Origin: Marsupella aquatica
Taxonomy: Eukaryota; Marchantiophyta
Reading direction: 5' to 3'
NCBI GenBank assembly: GCA_973895155.1
Contig: OZ316892.1
Location: 10,850,001-10,914,000 of the forward strand
DNA length: 64,000 nucleotides
Shown here: positions 22,851-36,000 of the stretch, one piece after another
How the letters are laid out: the number at the start of each line of letters is the position of its first letter
Numbering within the stretch: position 1 is the stretch's first letter
Made by a program: the position numbers and the translations under genes
Notes under the pieces: generated by a model
The model's input: the letters and a program-made list of their open reading frames with translations, nothing else
The model's database searches: none
Told to the model about the DNA's origin: nothing

Positions 22851-25613
22851 CGTAGTCCTTCTCCCGTGAAAGCGCACGGCAAACCCTCCCGGACGGGAGC
22901 GGGCTCGACGGGGCGGGAATAGCGTTCCCGTTGACACGGTGGACCAAAAGCGCCATCTCCAGCCAGCGTGAGAGCGGCACGTGGGACCGCTCCCACGACC
23001 CACACTGTTGCTGGAGGGTGACAGCCAATCAGCGCATGTATATAATCTGGCAGCAAGGACTCCGAATCACGACCACGCCAACCCATCTCAGACCAGACTA
23101 TTATCATTATTGCCCGTCGTTCACCCGCTCTCCCGTCGGTGAATCGGTGCTCTGATGCTCTCCCCCTCGAGTCTCGTGCTCATCGATCCAGTCACCCTTT
23201 ATCGGATGTTTGTCTGAATTCTCAAGCTGTTTCCACGGGTGCAGATCCTGCAGCTTTCCCGGATTGACCTGTTTCTCGTTAGTGTTGTTTTCCGGGCTTG
23301 CGTCGCCGGAATTGTGAGCCAAAGCAGCTGCTGCTACAGTCTGTTGCTTGGTGGGCTCCGTCCGTCTGTAATTCTGTATCATTCGATTTTTGAGTGTTCT
23401 TGCATTGTCGATGTCTTTTGTTGTCTCCCCTTGTATCTAATCTGCGGATCTGCTCGATCCTCGTTCCTGGCGTAGAAGGAGAGGTTGTAATTCCGATTTG
23501 ATGTTGTTCTTCGTGTTGCTGTCAATTTCTGTTTCTCTGGTTGTCGCTCAGTCGATCAGCTTGTGAGAATCATTCCACTCCGACTCCCGTTGGTGATTGT
23601 GCCGTCGATCTTTGGTGTCCGACTGATTCTTCGGCTTGCATTAGCTCGGCACACCTGTCTGTCCTTCGTGCTCATCTAAGTAGCGGTCTTCCGTTTGGTG
23701 CGATTTTCACTTTGGACCCTGCGGGAGGTGAAGCGTTGCACTTTGTTGCTCGACTGTCGAGCCTCTTTCTCAATTCTACCGTGGCTGTTGTCTTTCTTGG
23801 AGGGCACCGGAGCTAACTAGATATAGCTACAGGAGCTACAGGAGATACAGTTACTACCAGCCAACAAGACACGAGTAGCATCTCGCTCGCAAGACGATAG
23901 AGCATATAAGCACCGGAATGCTCACTGATCTAGGTTTGTTTCGGAACCCCTTACGTCTACATGGCGAGGTAGAGATCACGTAAGCGGAACGAAAGAGAGT
24001 AGATTCGCAAAACAAGCAAAACAATGCTGCGATAACATCATCCAGAGAGGGAGAGAGAGCATGAGAGTGCAAATCATGAAGTGAATATGAAGAACGTGTT
24101 TGTGTGACACCATCAAACTACACCAGAGTCGGAAAGGCCGTGGGATAGTGCCTGACTGCCTGCCTACCTGCCTCCTCCTCCTGACCTGGCGCAGGTGCTC
24201 GAAGAGCTCGAAATTTAATGCGGGGCCTACTATTATAGTTTTTGTTTCAGGAGAATCGCAGTACCTACCCACTGTACCCATAACGTGTACCACCACCGCA
24301 CTCATACCGTCCCGCCTGATTGCTCATCCATTCAACGACTCCGGTAGAGTCCTGCGGTCTTACTCAAAGTACCGTAGAAGGGTGTACACGTATCTGGGGA
24401 ATTTGAGGGACGTTTCACAGAATCGGGGAAAGCTTTTTGTTCGGCTGGCCAAAGTTGACTGTTGTAGACGTTGAGGGTAGGGCCTAGTGTAGCTGATTGA
24501 GTCCTACAACGTGGGAGGAGGGGAGACGGGGAGCACTGCAGGGGTGGGACCGTGGGAGCAGGAAAGGGGGAGGGCGGAGAGGAGTGTGGGGGGAGGGAGC
24601 GGAAGGTCGAGTGGTTGGGGCAATTAAATTGGGGTCACGAGCAACGTTGTTTTTTTTTTTCCTCCGTCCGGGCAAGGTTTCTCTGCGACGACTGCTCTGC
24701 TCTCATCCGCTCTGTTCCATTTTGTGCATTGTTTGCGGGTTCCTGGCCGGTGGTGGCATTGCATCTGCCGTGCGCCTGGCTGGCTCTGTCGTTGGGGCAA
24801 GCAATAAAGTGTGAGTTGGGGGAATTTCGGGTGCTTGGGAATTTCCATCTGTCTGCCACGGAGAAGATTGCGAGGAGTGTGATCGGTAGATTGGTTGGGA
24901 CGGGATAGAGGTGGGGGAGGAGGTAGGGGAGGGAGGATTAATTTGGGTTTCGTTTACCTTGTTAGGGTTGCGAGATTGGTGCATTGGGGAAGAGGCTTTT
25001 AGATTGGGACGGGGTGGAAGGGCCTGACTAGATCTTATCTGTGCGAAGTAGCTCTCTTCCACTTCATTAGATAAGGTGGAGGGCAGAGAGTGAGAGATCG
25101 ATATAAGAAAAATTTGATCGACCGAATTGAGATCCTGATCTACCTCTGTCTTTGTGCCATCTGCTGGGAGCGGACGCAGTTTGCAATTTGCTGTGACCCC
25201 ATCCTCATGCGCGTGGCTGTCTGATCTATATTTGAGAGAAGACACGTGACGATTTTGCCAGTGAAGAGACTCTTCTCCCGATAAGAGATCCATCGCAAGC
25301 AGTAAGGTGTAGTCTTCTCGTCGGAGGAGACCTATCTAAAAGCTGCTGCTGTGCGGGTTGACATTACAAAGCATCCAGTTTTCATCAAATCTGTATCTGA
25401 GTGCTCGTCGTGGTAGGTGTGACCTGGAAGAGTTGTTCATACTGTTGATTCGGAGCACGAAATTCTGTTACTCTCTCGCTCTCTCTCGCTCGTGGTGAGG
25501 AGACGGAGAGGTCTCATCTGACGCAACGGGTGGGGTCTTCAGTGGAATCTTTCGCGAAGGGTGCAGCTGATCGAGTGCGTTCTCCGGGTGACAGAGCCGG
25601 GGGAGGAGAGGAG
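22851..25613 (+). promoter_or_regulatory. CpG-rich promoter-like domain upstream of fructokinase
   Basis: Base composition changes sharply at about 22850 to GC- and CpG-rich DNA. A G-box-like CACGTG lies at about 22979 and a TATATAA at about 23039, followed by pyrimidine-rich leader-like sequence. A second leader-like zone with CT repeats lies at 25472-25496, just before the fructokinase start. The domain may hold a distal promoter and non-coding first exon of the fructokinase gene, or a separate non-coding transcript. Open frames here, such as 24703-25293 (-), are Pro/Ser-rich and unsupported. Confidence 0.4.
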
Positions 25614-28600
25614 ATGGCGGCCTACTGTGGCACTACCGGCACATTGCTGCAAGGAGCAGCAGTGCCCGTGAAGGACTTCGCAAGCAGAACGAACGACTCT
25701 GCGAACCGCATTTTCACAGTGGCTCAACCCCGCTCACGTAATTTCAAGCACAAGCTCAACCCACTGGTCACTGCTTCTTGCTTGTCTCGTTTCGATCGTA
25801 CGCAATTGCTGTCGCACTCGTCGTTTCTCCATCATGCCAGAAACGGTCTCGAAGCATTGTCCCCTCGTCATTTCCAAGAAGGACGAAAGGGGTCGCAGGG
25901 CAGCTTTGCCCGAGATGAAGGTGTGGACCCCCCCGCTCGTCATCCCTCCTGTCACTTCCTCCCACCCGACCCCTTTCTTCTTGTCTGCTTGGGATTATTT
26001 TTCCAGTGCTTTAGTTCCTTTAACCAATTCTGTTTCGAGCATGGTAGAGGATACGCACTCTGCTCCGCTCTCCTCCGATCGTCGGAGCCGTCCTCCCGCA
26101 AAATGGCTGGATCGGATTCGAGTCCATTATCTGTGTCATAGCGCAGCAACAAAGCTAGATATAAGATCTTTATGAGAAATTGTCTATTATACCTGGAGGT
26201 AAGGGGGAGGGACGAAGGGAGAGATGTTGGTCAACTGTTTTGTGCGCAACGCAACGGTGTGTGAATGGATCAATATGAGGAGAAATTCTTAATCCCACCC
26301 GCAGCAGATCCGCTGCAGTGTTAGACTCTTCCGAAGGGGCACCCACAGCAGATCAGAAGCGGCGGGAAAGATCAATCACGCGTGGAATAAATGAAAATAA
26401 TTTGTTTTCAGGAGGAGACGGTTCTCTCGCGGCCGGGAACTGTTCATAGTAGACCTGGGTGGATTTTGGGTGCGGAGACACTTGGATCCAATTGTGGTGG
26501 ACCATCCGTTTCGCAATTCTAGATATGCGTGCCGCACAGCAAAATCTATGTCAGCAATTCTAGATTTGCCTGCCGCACAGCAAAATCTACGTCAGATCAA
26601 AGAGTCAAGCTTGAGGCTATCGAGAAGTCTAGTGACAGTCGGTAGGAAACTTTGGATGGGAGGTGGAAGCCAGTTGTAACATACTTTCCCTGATTTAGTT
26701 GAAGAGCCGAGATAATCCATGAGAGTGCTTGAAAATCTCACCTCCAGTAGTGTCTCAAGGATGAAAAACGGTCTCTTGTTTGCCAAAAAATCCTGACGTC
26801 CCCCGTAAATCGAAACTACTCTTGGAAGCCCTACGAACGAATGATAAAATCTAGGTTATTACGTTAGACGATACTAGATGGTGTCGGAACTTCTTACGAA
26901 GAAGTTTCAAAAATGCATCAAATGTGGTGAGTTTCAAATTGCTTAGTTTCCGTAATCAGAGCCACCCGGGTGAAACATATCTTCGTAAAGCCGTGTAGAT
27001 TACCTACTTCGTTACATATCGCGGGTTAGGGCCCTGTCCTTGTCGTAGACCACATTGAAGAAGAGGTGCGGCATTTTGTAGAGAGAAGTCACTTTGGAGC
27101 CGCTTTGCACAGCTTACAGCTATATGTGAGTTTACAGCTATATGATGAATTACTCACATACTTATCCTTTTCTATGTCCGTTCTTTTACAGGGACCGTGA
27201 AGGCATTGGCAGCAGATGGCAATGGACGTCCTGTGGTGTCAAAACCATCAGAGATGGTCGTCTGTTTCGGGGAGATGCTGATTGATTTTGTTCCCACCGT
27301 CGGAGGGGTGTCTTTGGCGAAGGCCCCCGCTTTTAAGAAGGCACCGGGAGGTGCACCAGCGAATGTGGCTGTGGGAATTGCTCGTCTGGGGGGCGCTGCC
27401 GCCTTCATGGGAAAGGTTTGTCAACTGCACAGTGCCCATCTTCTTACAATCTACATGTCTATCTATGCTCATCTTACAACCTACCCATAGTCTATGAATT
27501 GACCCACCTTTGACGCCTCGAAGCTCAAGGAAGACTCCTCTACTTCGCCAGCCCAATGTCATCATCGGCTTGGAACTTTTTCCATCTTCCCGTTTTATCC
27601 GTTATGATCATTCTCAGTTGTTGAACCTTTCCCGTATCTTTCGGTAGGATAAGCTCGACGGTAAGTTTTTGGTTTCTCCCCCAAGTCTTCTGGTCCGGAA
27701 CTCCCCGACACTAGTAAGCTCACGAATTTCATCCGTAGGATAAATTATGGATACTCAGCATTAACTTACGGTGAAAGTGCACGAGTGGCCCGTGATTCGA
27801 GGGGCTTGGTCGTAATTGCCGGTCAATGTACTTGTAGCTCGACAATGTACGGTAGGTAAGTTTGAGAGCAGTAATGTTCAGCTTGTTTAAGGCGGACCCA
27901 GCCGATTCATACTCTTTATGTCAACTGATCGTCGATGCAGCACGACAATTCTTTATACGTGGAGCTTGTCAGTAATTACCTATTAATGTATTTGCCGTAA
28001 GATGATGTATAAGGGAGGTAATTTTCAGGACGGTGATTATAAGCATGTACTACACTGATCCAGCTTCTCCTTCAAGTCTCAGATGGTTTCTCGGTTCTTG
28101 GGATCTAAATAGTTGCGTCGTCCTGAGTTGCTCTTCTATACGGTACTTAATGGAGCGGACAGGGTGTCGTAAGGGCAGCAATCTGCTATTTTTTTGTCCA
28201 ATGTAACTCGTCTTGACGGACCTATTGCTGAATTTTTGTATGTTCTAGTTTGAACTTTGTTAACATGACAACGCTGCGTACAGGTGGGCGATGATGAGTT
28301 TGGATACATGCTGGTTGACATTCTCAAGGAAAACAGAGTGGAAAGTCGCGGTGTGCGTTTTGACCCTGGAGCACGGACAGCTTTGGCCTTTGTCACACTA
28401 AGAGAAGATGGGGAGCGCGAATTTATGTTCTATCGAAATCCCAGTGCAGATATGCTACTGGAAGTTAGTGAGATCGACCTTGAGCTTGTGCAGCAAGTGA
28501 GTCAAATCATTCATGTATTTCATCGTAACAAGGATTGATATTACTCTTTTCTTATATTGTATGATCTTCTGTCCTGACCGAAAGTGGTTGTCTCGTTCAG

Positions 28601-30037
28601 GCAACTATCTTTCATTACGGATCAATCAGCCTTATTGCAGAGCCCTGTCGATCTGCACACATGGCTGCCTTGGAGGCTGCAAAAAAGGCAGGTGTCTTGT
28701 TGTCATACGACCCCAATTTAAGGCTTCCCCTCTGGCCATCCGCAGATGCAGCTCGCAAGGGTATCAGAAGCATTTGGGACCAAGCTGACATTATCAAGGT
28801 ACACCTCACTGAGTTACTCTGATCTCCGTCAAGATTAAAGTTGTGGGGGTGAGGTTTGCAGGGAGGGTAGGGTGCGTGGGTAATCTTGCAAAACAGTTTT
28901 GAAATCGAATGCAGGGTGCAATGATGTCCTATTACCTACGTTGAATATTCTTATTTCTTTAATTGAATGATTCTTTCCATTCTTTGTCATGAAGGTGAGC
29001 GAAGAGGAAATTACTTTCCTCACCGAAGGTGGTGACCCTTATACCGATGAGGCAGCATTGAGGCTTTGGCATCCGAACCTGAAGCTCTTGCTTGTAACTG
29101 AGGGTGCAGATGGATGCCGCTATTACTGCAAGGTAAAATACTAGAGTCCCAATCTCTTGAATGATTGAATAGAATGCTTATACCAAAGGTTATATGGGTC
29201 TTTCTATTGGCTTAATTTGAAAACTGGAGTCGAGCACTCCCTATGTGTCCAATGCATCATTCCTGGTAACAAACCAGAAAATTACGGACAGTAAACCTAT
29301 AAACTAATCCAATGAACATGGCTTGCATAAACTGATCGGGACTGTGCTTGTCAGAACTTTTTTGGCCGGGTTGAGGGGCTGAAGGTGACTCCCGTGGACA
29401 CAACTGGTGCTGGGGATGCGTTTGTTGCCGGTTTGCTGTCTCAACTTGTTCGAGACATGTCTCTTTTGGAGGTATTCTCACTGTGAACAAGCAACAATCC
29501 TGGACAGTCAGATGTAATTCATCCACGCGATGGACAAGTTTTTGTCAATTTACGATGCGTTCAAGTTGAAAAGAAAATCATTCATCTAGATAATTGGCCT
29601 GTAAGAGTACAATTGCAGTCAAGTATTTGATCGGACACACTTGTGTTTGGGGGAAAGAATGTCATTCCGTTTTGCCATCTTGATTTTCTTGTGCGTGGTG
29701 AGGGTCACCGGAAAGATTTTTCATTATTCTAGTTTAGTGGCAAACCTAAAACAATTTGTGTTCATTTGACAGCAATTGGTCTACCAATATGATTCATCCT
29801 CCTGGACTATCGTCAGTTGTCTATGAACGCTGCATATGTTGAGTAATACCAAAGTTGATTCAATCTTTATTCTGTGCTAAGCCTATTGTTGGATTCTCGC
29901 AGGATGAGACAAAGCTCCGTGAAGCACTCAGATTTGCAAATGCATGTGGTGCAATCACGACTACAGAGAGAGGAGCCATCCCTGCTCTTCCCGATAGAGA
30001 CACCGTTTTGAGGCTAATAAGTACAGTCACAGTTTAA
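25614..30037 (+). CDS. FRK: Plastid fructokinase, pfkB family, 7 exons
   Basis: Exons: 25614-25737, 27192-27415, 28284-28496, 28601-28798, 28995-29132, 29355-29471, 29903-30037. They total 1149 nt (382 residues), close to the usual plastid fructokinase length, with every junction GT-AG and in phase. The enzyme phosphorylates fructose to fructose-6-phosphate with ATP. Residues 1-50 are Ser/Arg/Ala-rich with almost no acidic residues, as in chloroplast transit peptides. The mature part starts near [16 protein letters not shown]. The pfkB signature 1 region ([16 protein letters not shown]) lies at about 94-109. Signature 2 (DTTGAGDAF, 314-322) contains the catalytic Asp at 320. The first in-frame ATG is at 25614; exon 1 is the least conserved and least certain. 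Plastid location is inferred from the N-terminus. Confidence 0.94.
25738..27191 (+). other. Long first intron of fructokinase, with a 41-bp duplication
   Basis: The donor CAC|GTAATT and acceptor TTTTACAG|GG join exon 1 (phase 1) to exon 2 so that the shared codon is CGG. The intron is 1454 nt. It contains a 41-bp tandem duplication (26513-26553 and 26554-26594, core CCGCACAGCAAAATCTA). Open frames continuing exon 1 past 25737 are intron read-through. Confidence 0.75.
26513..26594. repeat. 41-bp tandem duplication in a fructokinase intron
   Basis: Two adjacent copies beginning GCAATTCTAGAT and ending with CTAYGTCA, differing at three positions. Confidence 0.85.
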
Positions 30038-33000
30038 GCTACTCATTGTTAGAGAGATTATTCTGAGGCAAATAAGTAACGTCACATTTTGAGTTACTTG
30101 AAAACATAATGATGAAACAAACCAGGGGGGATTCACACGTCCAAGCCGATGTGCCTCTGTTCTTTCGTTTTGTGTCTCCTATAGGGGAGCTATGTAGAGG
30201 TCTTAGTTGGGGATCTTTCAGACTGTGGTGCGGCAGTTTTTGTAAATACTACTCATAGAATGCACTCAGGCAAGGGGTGTCTTTTGTGCTCCTTTTTTGT
30301 GCAAATCTACAGTGCTCTATCTGCCATGATAAAGGGAACGCACTAACTATTGTGTTTCGTTTATTTAAACTGGAGATCCGGGAATCATACTCTCTAAATT
30401 GTCACCTGTATTTGGTACTTCAGTGTCAAATAAGCTTCTTCTTTTTTTCCTCCCAGGTCTCCTTTTGAATGTTGTCTACGTACTGACAAGTGGCCCTTGA
30501 CAAGCAGATAGGCCAGCGAGTGTGCTGTCTACAACACCTGAGCCAAACTCATGGCAAGGATACACAAGATGGCGTCTCAGGACTAGCCAATCCATGTAAC
30601 TGGGCCACGTAAACCAGTGCGCATCATAGCTTCTCAAGAAGATATTGAAGACGAGTATCAAGGGAAGAAGCCAATCCTCCCAGAGTGTATTCTAAACGAG
30701 AACAAACAAATGTTGGACGGCAAGTGATTAAACCAATTTCTGCTAGCACAGTTTGAAGCAATGCAATCATCGCCTTCTTACACCCAGTTTTGCATAGAAT
30801 TTAGATAACTACTATCTGTTGATGCCAGCATCCTGTTTTATTGAGAGATTATTATTTGGAAGGAAAATTGAGGAACCTAGCGATTTGCACCTCAGAGCTG
30901 TTCCTGCATTAAACCCCTCAACCCCAAGAACAGCGCGAGCACGGTGACGGACCACACCCAATCAAATCGAAGGAATTTTGCCCAAAAGATGCAAATGAAT
31001 CATTTCTTGAATGCGGATTAAGCCCTAGTTGGACTTCATTTGCGTCACATTATTATGAAAGATAATGTTTGAGACGTCCGAAACTCAGATTGCAACAAAT
31101 TGAATTGAGTACTGCGCAATCTTGCTTCTGCTTTGTGAAGACTTATACTGTGAACTTTTAGACTCTCTTCTAACGGTAGGTTCAATGTGCATAGAGATCG
31201 TAAAGTACTCCCCCATTAAGAGCATGTATGGAACGACAAAGCTTCCAGATTCTGGATTACACAGAAGTACTATAGGTCACATACACCTAATGATCGTCCA
31301 AAACAAGACGCTGTTTATTTACAGAGCAATAAATTGAAATAGAGTTTTAATTGAATAGATTGCCAATGACTTCCAGAAAAAAGCATGTATGGAGTCTTTT
31401 ATAGATAGGACCAGCTTCTTTTTTACTAACAAAAAAAATGCCAACTTTTATCTGGTTGAAAGGTCTTAGTCACTTGTGGCGAACATCTGTAAGGACAATC
31501 AGCAAAACTTTTTGTCTAAATACCCAGTTTTCCACCTAGCCAGCCACAAACCCCATTAGCCAGAAACTGATAGTTCTTTTAAAATCTGGCAGTCACAAAT
31601 TAATTTAAGAATAAAGAAGAATTTTCAGTGTCTTCTCCTACAATTTGTCACCTTGTGGAAAAGAAAAAATCAATAAATTTACTATGGCATTACCTTTTTT
31701 GTTGAAAAGGCTGAAGTGTGGGGAATACCATAAACTTTGGAAAATCCTGAGAGGAATACAACAACTGCCACAAGGATAGAGAGAGGATTGAATCAGATCA
31801 AAGGTGATATAACCCCCAAGAGGCAACCCAAGACCAGCAAACCAAACTTGGCTGAAGAAATGATGTAGAGTAAAAACCAAACCCAACATACAAAACTTTC
31901 TCAGGGGCTGAAAGCAAGCGAGCAGACCAAGAACAACTACATTGCGCTGAAGGAGGGGAGCATACCTCCAATCCAAAACCCAGAGAAAAGGACCAGGGTG
32001 ACAAAGCTAGATTCCACTTTGATGAAGAAAAAAAACCAGTGGATTGAGAACTGTAAAGCCCGAGAAACACTAGGACTGCAAAGCCATGATTTAAAGGGAA
32101 AAGAAAACTGTATGATCTCAAGGGAAGAAGCTCCCCAAAATAATCTATATGAGACCCCCGAGATGGGCCTGCTGCTCTCACACTTGCTGTGAGTTGTTTC
32201 TTTGTTGGTATTTTAGACCATAATTGCACAACATGTACAATCGCTGTAGCCCGTTAGATGTTGAGTTACTTAGCTGGTTCTGAGTTTGGTTTGATGACAT
32301 GGGTTGACCTGGACCAAATTTTTAGAGACTCTAATGCCCTATTCATTTGTTTCAAATAAGATTATTTGTACAGTATATCTATAGAACACTTGCTTATTCA
32401 ACTTTTGGTTCTGGACTTTTGGCAACTTTGAACGAAGTGAAGATGGTGTGAATTCCAAGTGGCGGTCACCATCCAGACCTACTCATTTCCTACCTATTTC
32501 TATTGCCAACCCTTTGGTAGGACCCTTGGTGTGGCTACCAACATGACTTAGGTACGATCTGTTGATCCAGTCTCACAAGAATCACCTTCTCATATTTATC
32601 TTCAATCTCCTTGTCATACCATTAATAAGCAAACATGCAACTTAATTATAATACTTTATTTTACCCACAGTCATATTGGACAAAATTTGCCAACATGCTG
32701 GGTTGGATGGGTGCAACCCCATATATCATTCCCAAATATCACTCTTTACTTTAGTAGCTCATTTAGTTTACTCTATCATGTAGAGCAATCACACTTGCAA
32801 CAACACACACATGTGAACATCCACTAAACAAATACTCAATACAAGATATATGTAATTCATCTCTAAAAGGCTACCTCCACAGGAACACATATGAGAGCAT
32901 TATTATACTATGGGCCCACCTGCCACTCCACCCGCCATACCAAGTCTCCACATTGTAAGCTCTCCCTATCACTCATGCAGATGGATCCATAGCATTGAGC

Positions 33001-36000
33001 CAAAGTTACACTTAGGAACTAAGTCTTACTAATGAATATAGTACCAACACATCTAATCTTAGTCAAGTATTTTACTACACTTGTACTAATTGCAGTTACC
33101 TAGTAACTCTAGACCCAAGCATAAATGCCTAACATATAAATGCTCACTTTCTTTTCTGTCAAAGAGAGCTTGGTCCATTGGTGCATTGAAATCACAAGGT
33201 CAAATGCTGTGGTCCATCCTAACATAAAGTAAACCCCCAAGGTCCTCACTTATTTTCTTTTCATCCATCACCTACAAATAAAAGACAATTCTGGATCAAA
33301 CAACAACAGTTCTGGCACACTCAGGTTTTGTTAATCTTGCTAGATTTCTGTCAATTTTGGCAAAACCAACATTTTCTTCTTAAATTTTACATATTTTTCA
33401 TTTCTTAATCAAAAATTGGCGTGTTGTGTGACTTTCAAGAATGCAATGAGAGCAATACTTTCATAATTCTAAAATTTGTTTAGTCAAGTTCCTTCTCGAC
33501 CCCCCCCCCCCCCCTTTTGCCTATGCCAAATATTCAAAATCATCATATTTATCAAACACAAGATAGAAACAATATTGCACATGACATTCAAACCCAAATC
33601 AATTTGCCTATATAACATAAAAAAATAACAATTCCACACAGATTACTACAAGAATAAATTCACGGTCGCCCAATACTTACTTCATAATTTGTCATAGTTT
33701 ACCTCTATGTTAATCAAAACACTTGCAGTTACTCATACAACTAACCATAGTCAAGTGAGAAAACATTGAAAACTTACAAAAGCAAAGTAAAGTTACCCAA
33801 GAAACCTCCCACAAATATAAATTGCAATGCCCATATCACATCTAGTAGTGTGTATTGATTATCACCATCAAATAAATTCAAGTGGTAGTTCTGTAAAGCC
33901 AAAACTCCATCTTGAACCCCAAATTGCCATGCAGGTTTGACTCAGAGACACTCAAACCCCAAAATGACTCAGTCTTCCAAACTCTTGAGTCTATTCTGTT
34001 GTTTACTAAGTCCTAAACTAATTGAAAATGGCCAAGTGGTAATACCCAAAGAGTATTAAATCTGGGGTATTAATAGAGTGATATTGACAAAGTTTTGAGA
34101 CCCATTTTTCTTTGTTGAGCTCCTTTTAAATTTTGTTCAGACAAGCACAACGTACTGTCATTCATTTGATATTTAAGGCGTTGAATGTCACTGCAGTTAC
34201 ATGACACAAAATACTAACATGAAATTTTTCTCTAACCTTTTATGCCAAGATGCAATTGAGCATGTAGTTTGTGATACTCATATTACTGTTGGCTTTCAAA
34301 TACTGCTGGTTGCTAAAATTGGATTGCTGCAAATGAATGAATCAATGGTCAGCCTTCTTTGTTGGTCCAACATCATGGTAGAGCCAAATACACTAAATGA
34401 CTATTTTTTTAATACTTGTAAATTGCAATTTGTTTTTGGCTAAATTTGAGCTTTTAGAGGGAGGCTGAGACACACAAGGTAATGCTTTAGCATTGCTCAT
34501 TGCTCTTATATGCAAAGAGCAATATTGGAATCACAGTTAGGGCTTGAGTGATTCAAATTCAACTCTCTAGTGGAGTCAATGATAGAAGGTGGGGAAGTGA
34601 ACTAAGGAAGGCAGAATCTTTAAAAGTATGAAAATTTAACTATTTCTTGGGAGTGGGCCCTCATATACATAGTTTTGCCACTAACCATGGTTAGATCTTG
34701 ATCTAGCCCGGATTAAGAACTACTAACGACAATGTGTCAATAATTTTTTATCAATGTTTGTCTTTCTACAAGTTTAATCTAGATTTTCATGCCTTGGAAA
34801 AAAAGGGTTTCCAAAAATGAGATCCAACATCATGTTATAAAGTAGAGAGTTTTTTATTGGGTTTAGTGAAATACTTATAATTTTTTGTGCAATTCAAAGA
34901 CATTATGGGGAAAATGATGCCTGGATAGACCCCTAGGTTTGTCAAAATGCTCCCATGGATTTTGCAACTAAGTTGGACTGTATTGTACTCACAATGTGAT
35001 AGGGAAGATTCTCAATTAGTCCATCCCAATTGTATGGTTTCTATCTACGGTCCATGGGAGCATCATTTTCCATTATGGGTGTTTAAATCCATTTTGTAAA
35101 TTATATTAATTGTAGGGTTTCGAAAACCAAATCTAGGAATGTTCCAAAAAGTTAAAGGGTTGAAACAGAAAAAAATGCCCAAGATATAAGACCCCTTGGA
35201 GTGAAGACCCAAGATAAACCTTACACTCCCAGGCAAGCTATTGCTGCTCAATTGTAGCAATAGTTTCCTTCCTTCAATATGTCCCTCAGTCCGTTGTCCA
35301 TATGTAAGACCTTTGGCTAGGTGGCGAGCAACTTCAACCTTCTCCACAGTCCTCAAGGCGATCTATCACCGAGTCAGGTTTGAATCTAATTAAGGGATAG
35401 GATGACCATTCTGCACATGTAGCATATCCAAGCGTTGCCATTGATATTAGAAGGACCACAGATGTCACTTGATGCAATGCACACGTCCAAGGCTTCAAGA
35501 ACGTTGTACTTGTTTGATAGGTAGTAGGAAAACTCTCTATCTCTATATAGAGCAGCCCAGTGCCTTTTCCAATATATGAAGCACTTAGGGAGGCTTTACA
35601 AGACTTGGGAGGCACTTGTGACTCTTTTCAATCATATTAAGTTGGAGGGCCACTTCTTATTCTAAATACAGACTCCAAACCAAGGATCCGTTGAAACGAA
35701 CTTCAACAATTGCAAATCCCTTGAATGAAGCCAGGAGCCACAGTATGGAATGTTTGAACCACCTCTCAAGCACTAAAATTCTATACAAAAGTAGACACTC
35801 TACATCAGCATTTTACTTGGGTCCACTACTTGCAATCTTGCTTGCCATACAATAGGATCCATACACACTGCACTTGAATGGGCCCTCAGTCGGGTTCTTG
35901 TAAGGCCAACTGCAGCTGTTACCACTACTTGTATGGACTAGATTGAACGTCAGAGTGGATGAAAGTAATTGTGATTTACTTCATGATTGCCATTTTTCTT

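Noticed and set aside
24703-25293. 196-residue open frame on the minus strand
   Set aside because: Pro/Ser-rich with no family resemblance, lying in promoter/leader-like DNA.
31638-32229. Overlapping minus-strand open frames
   Set aside because: Aromatic- and Ser-rich translations in more than one frame without homology.
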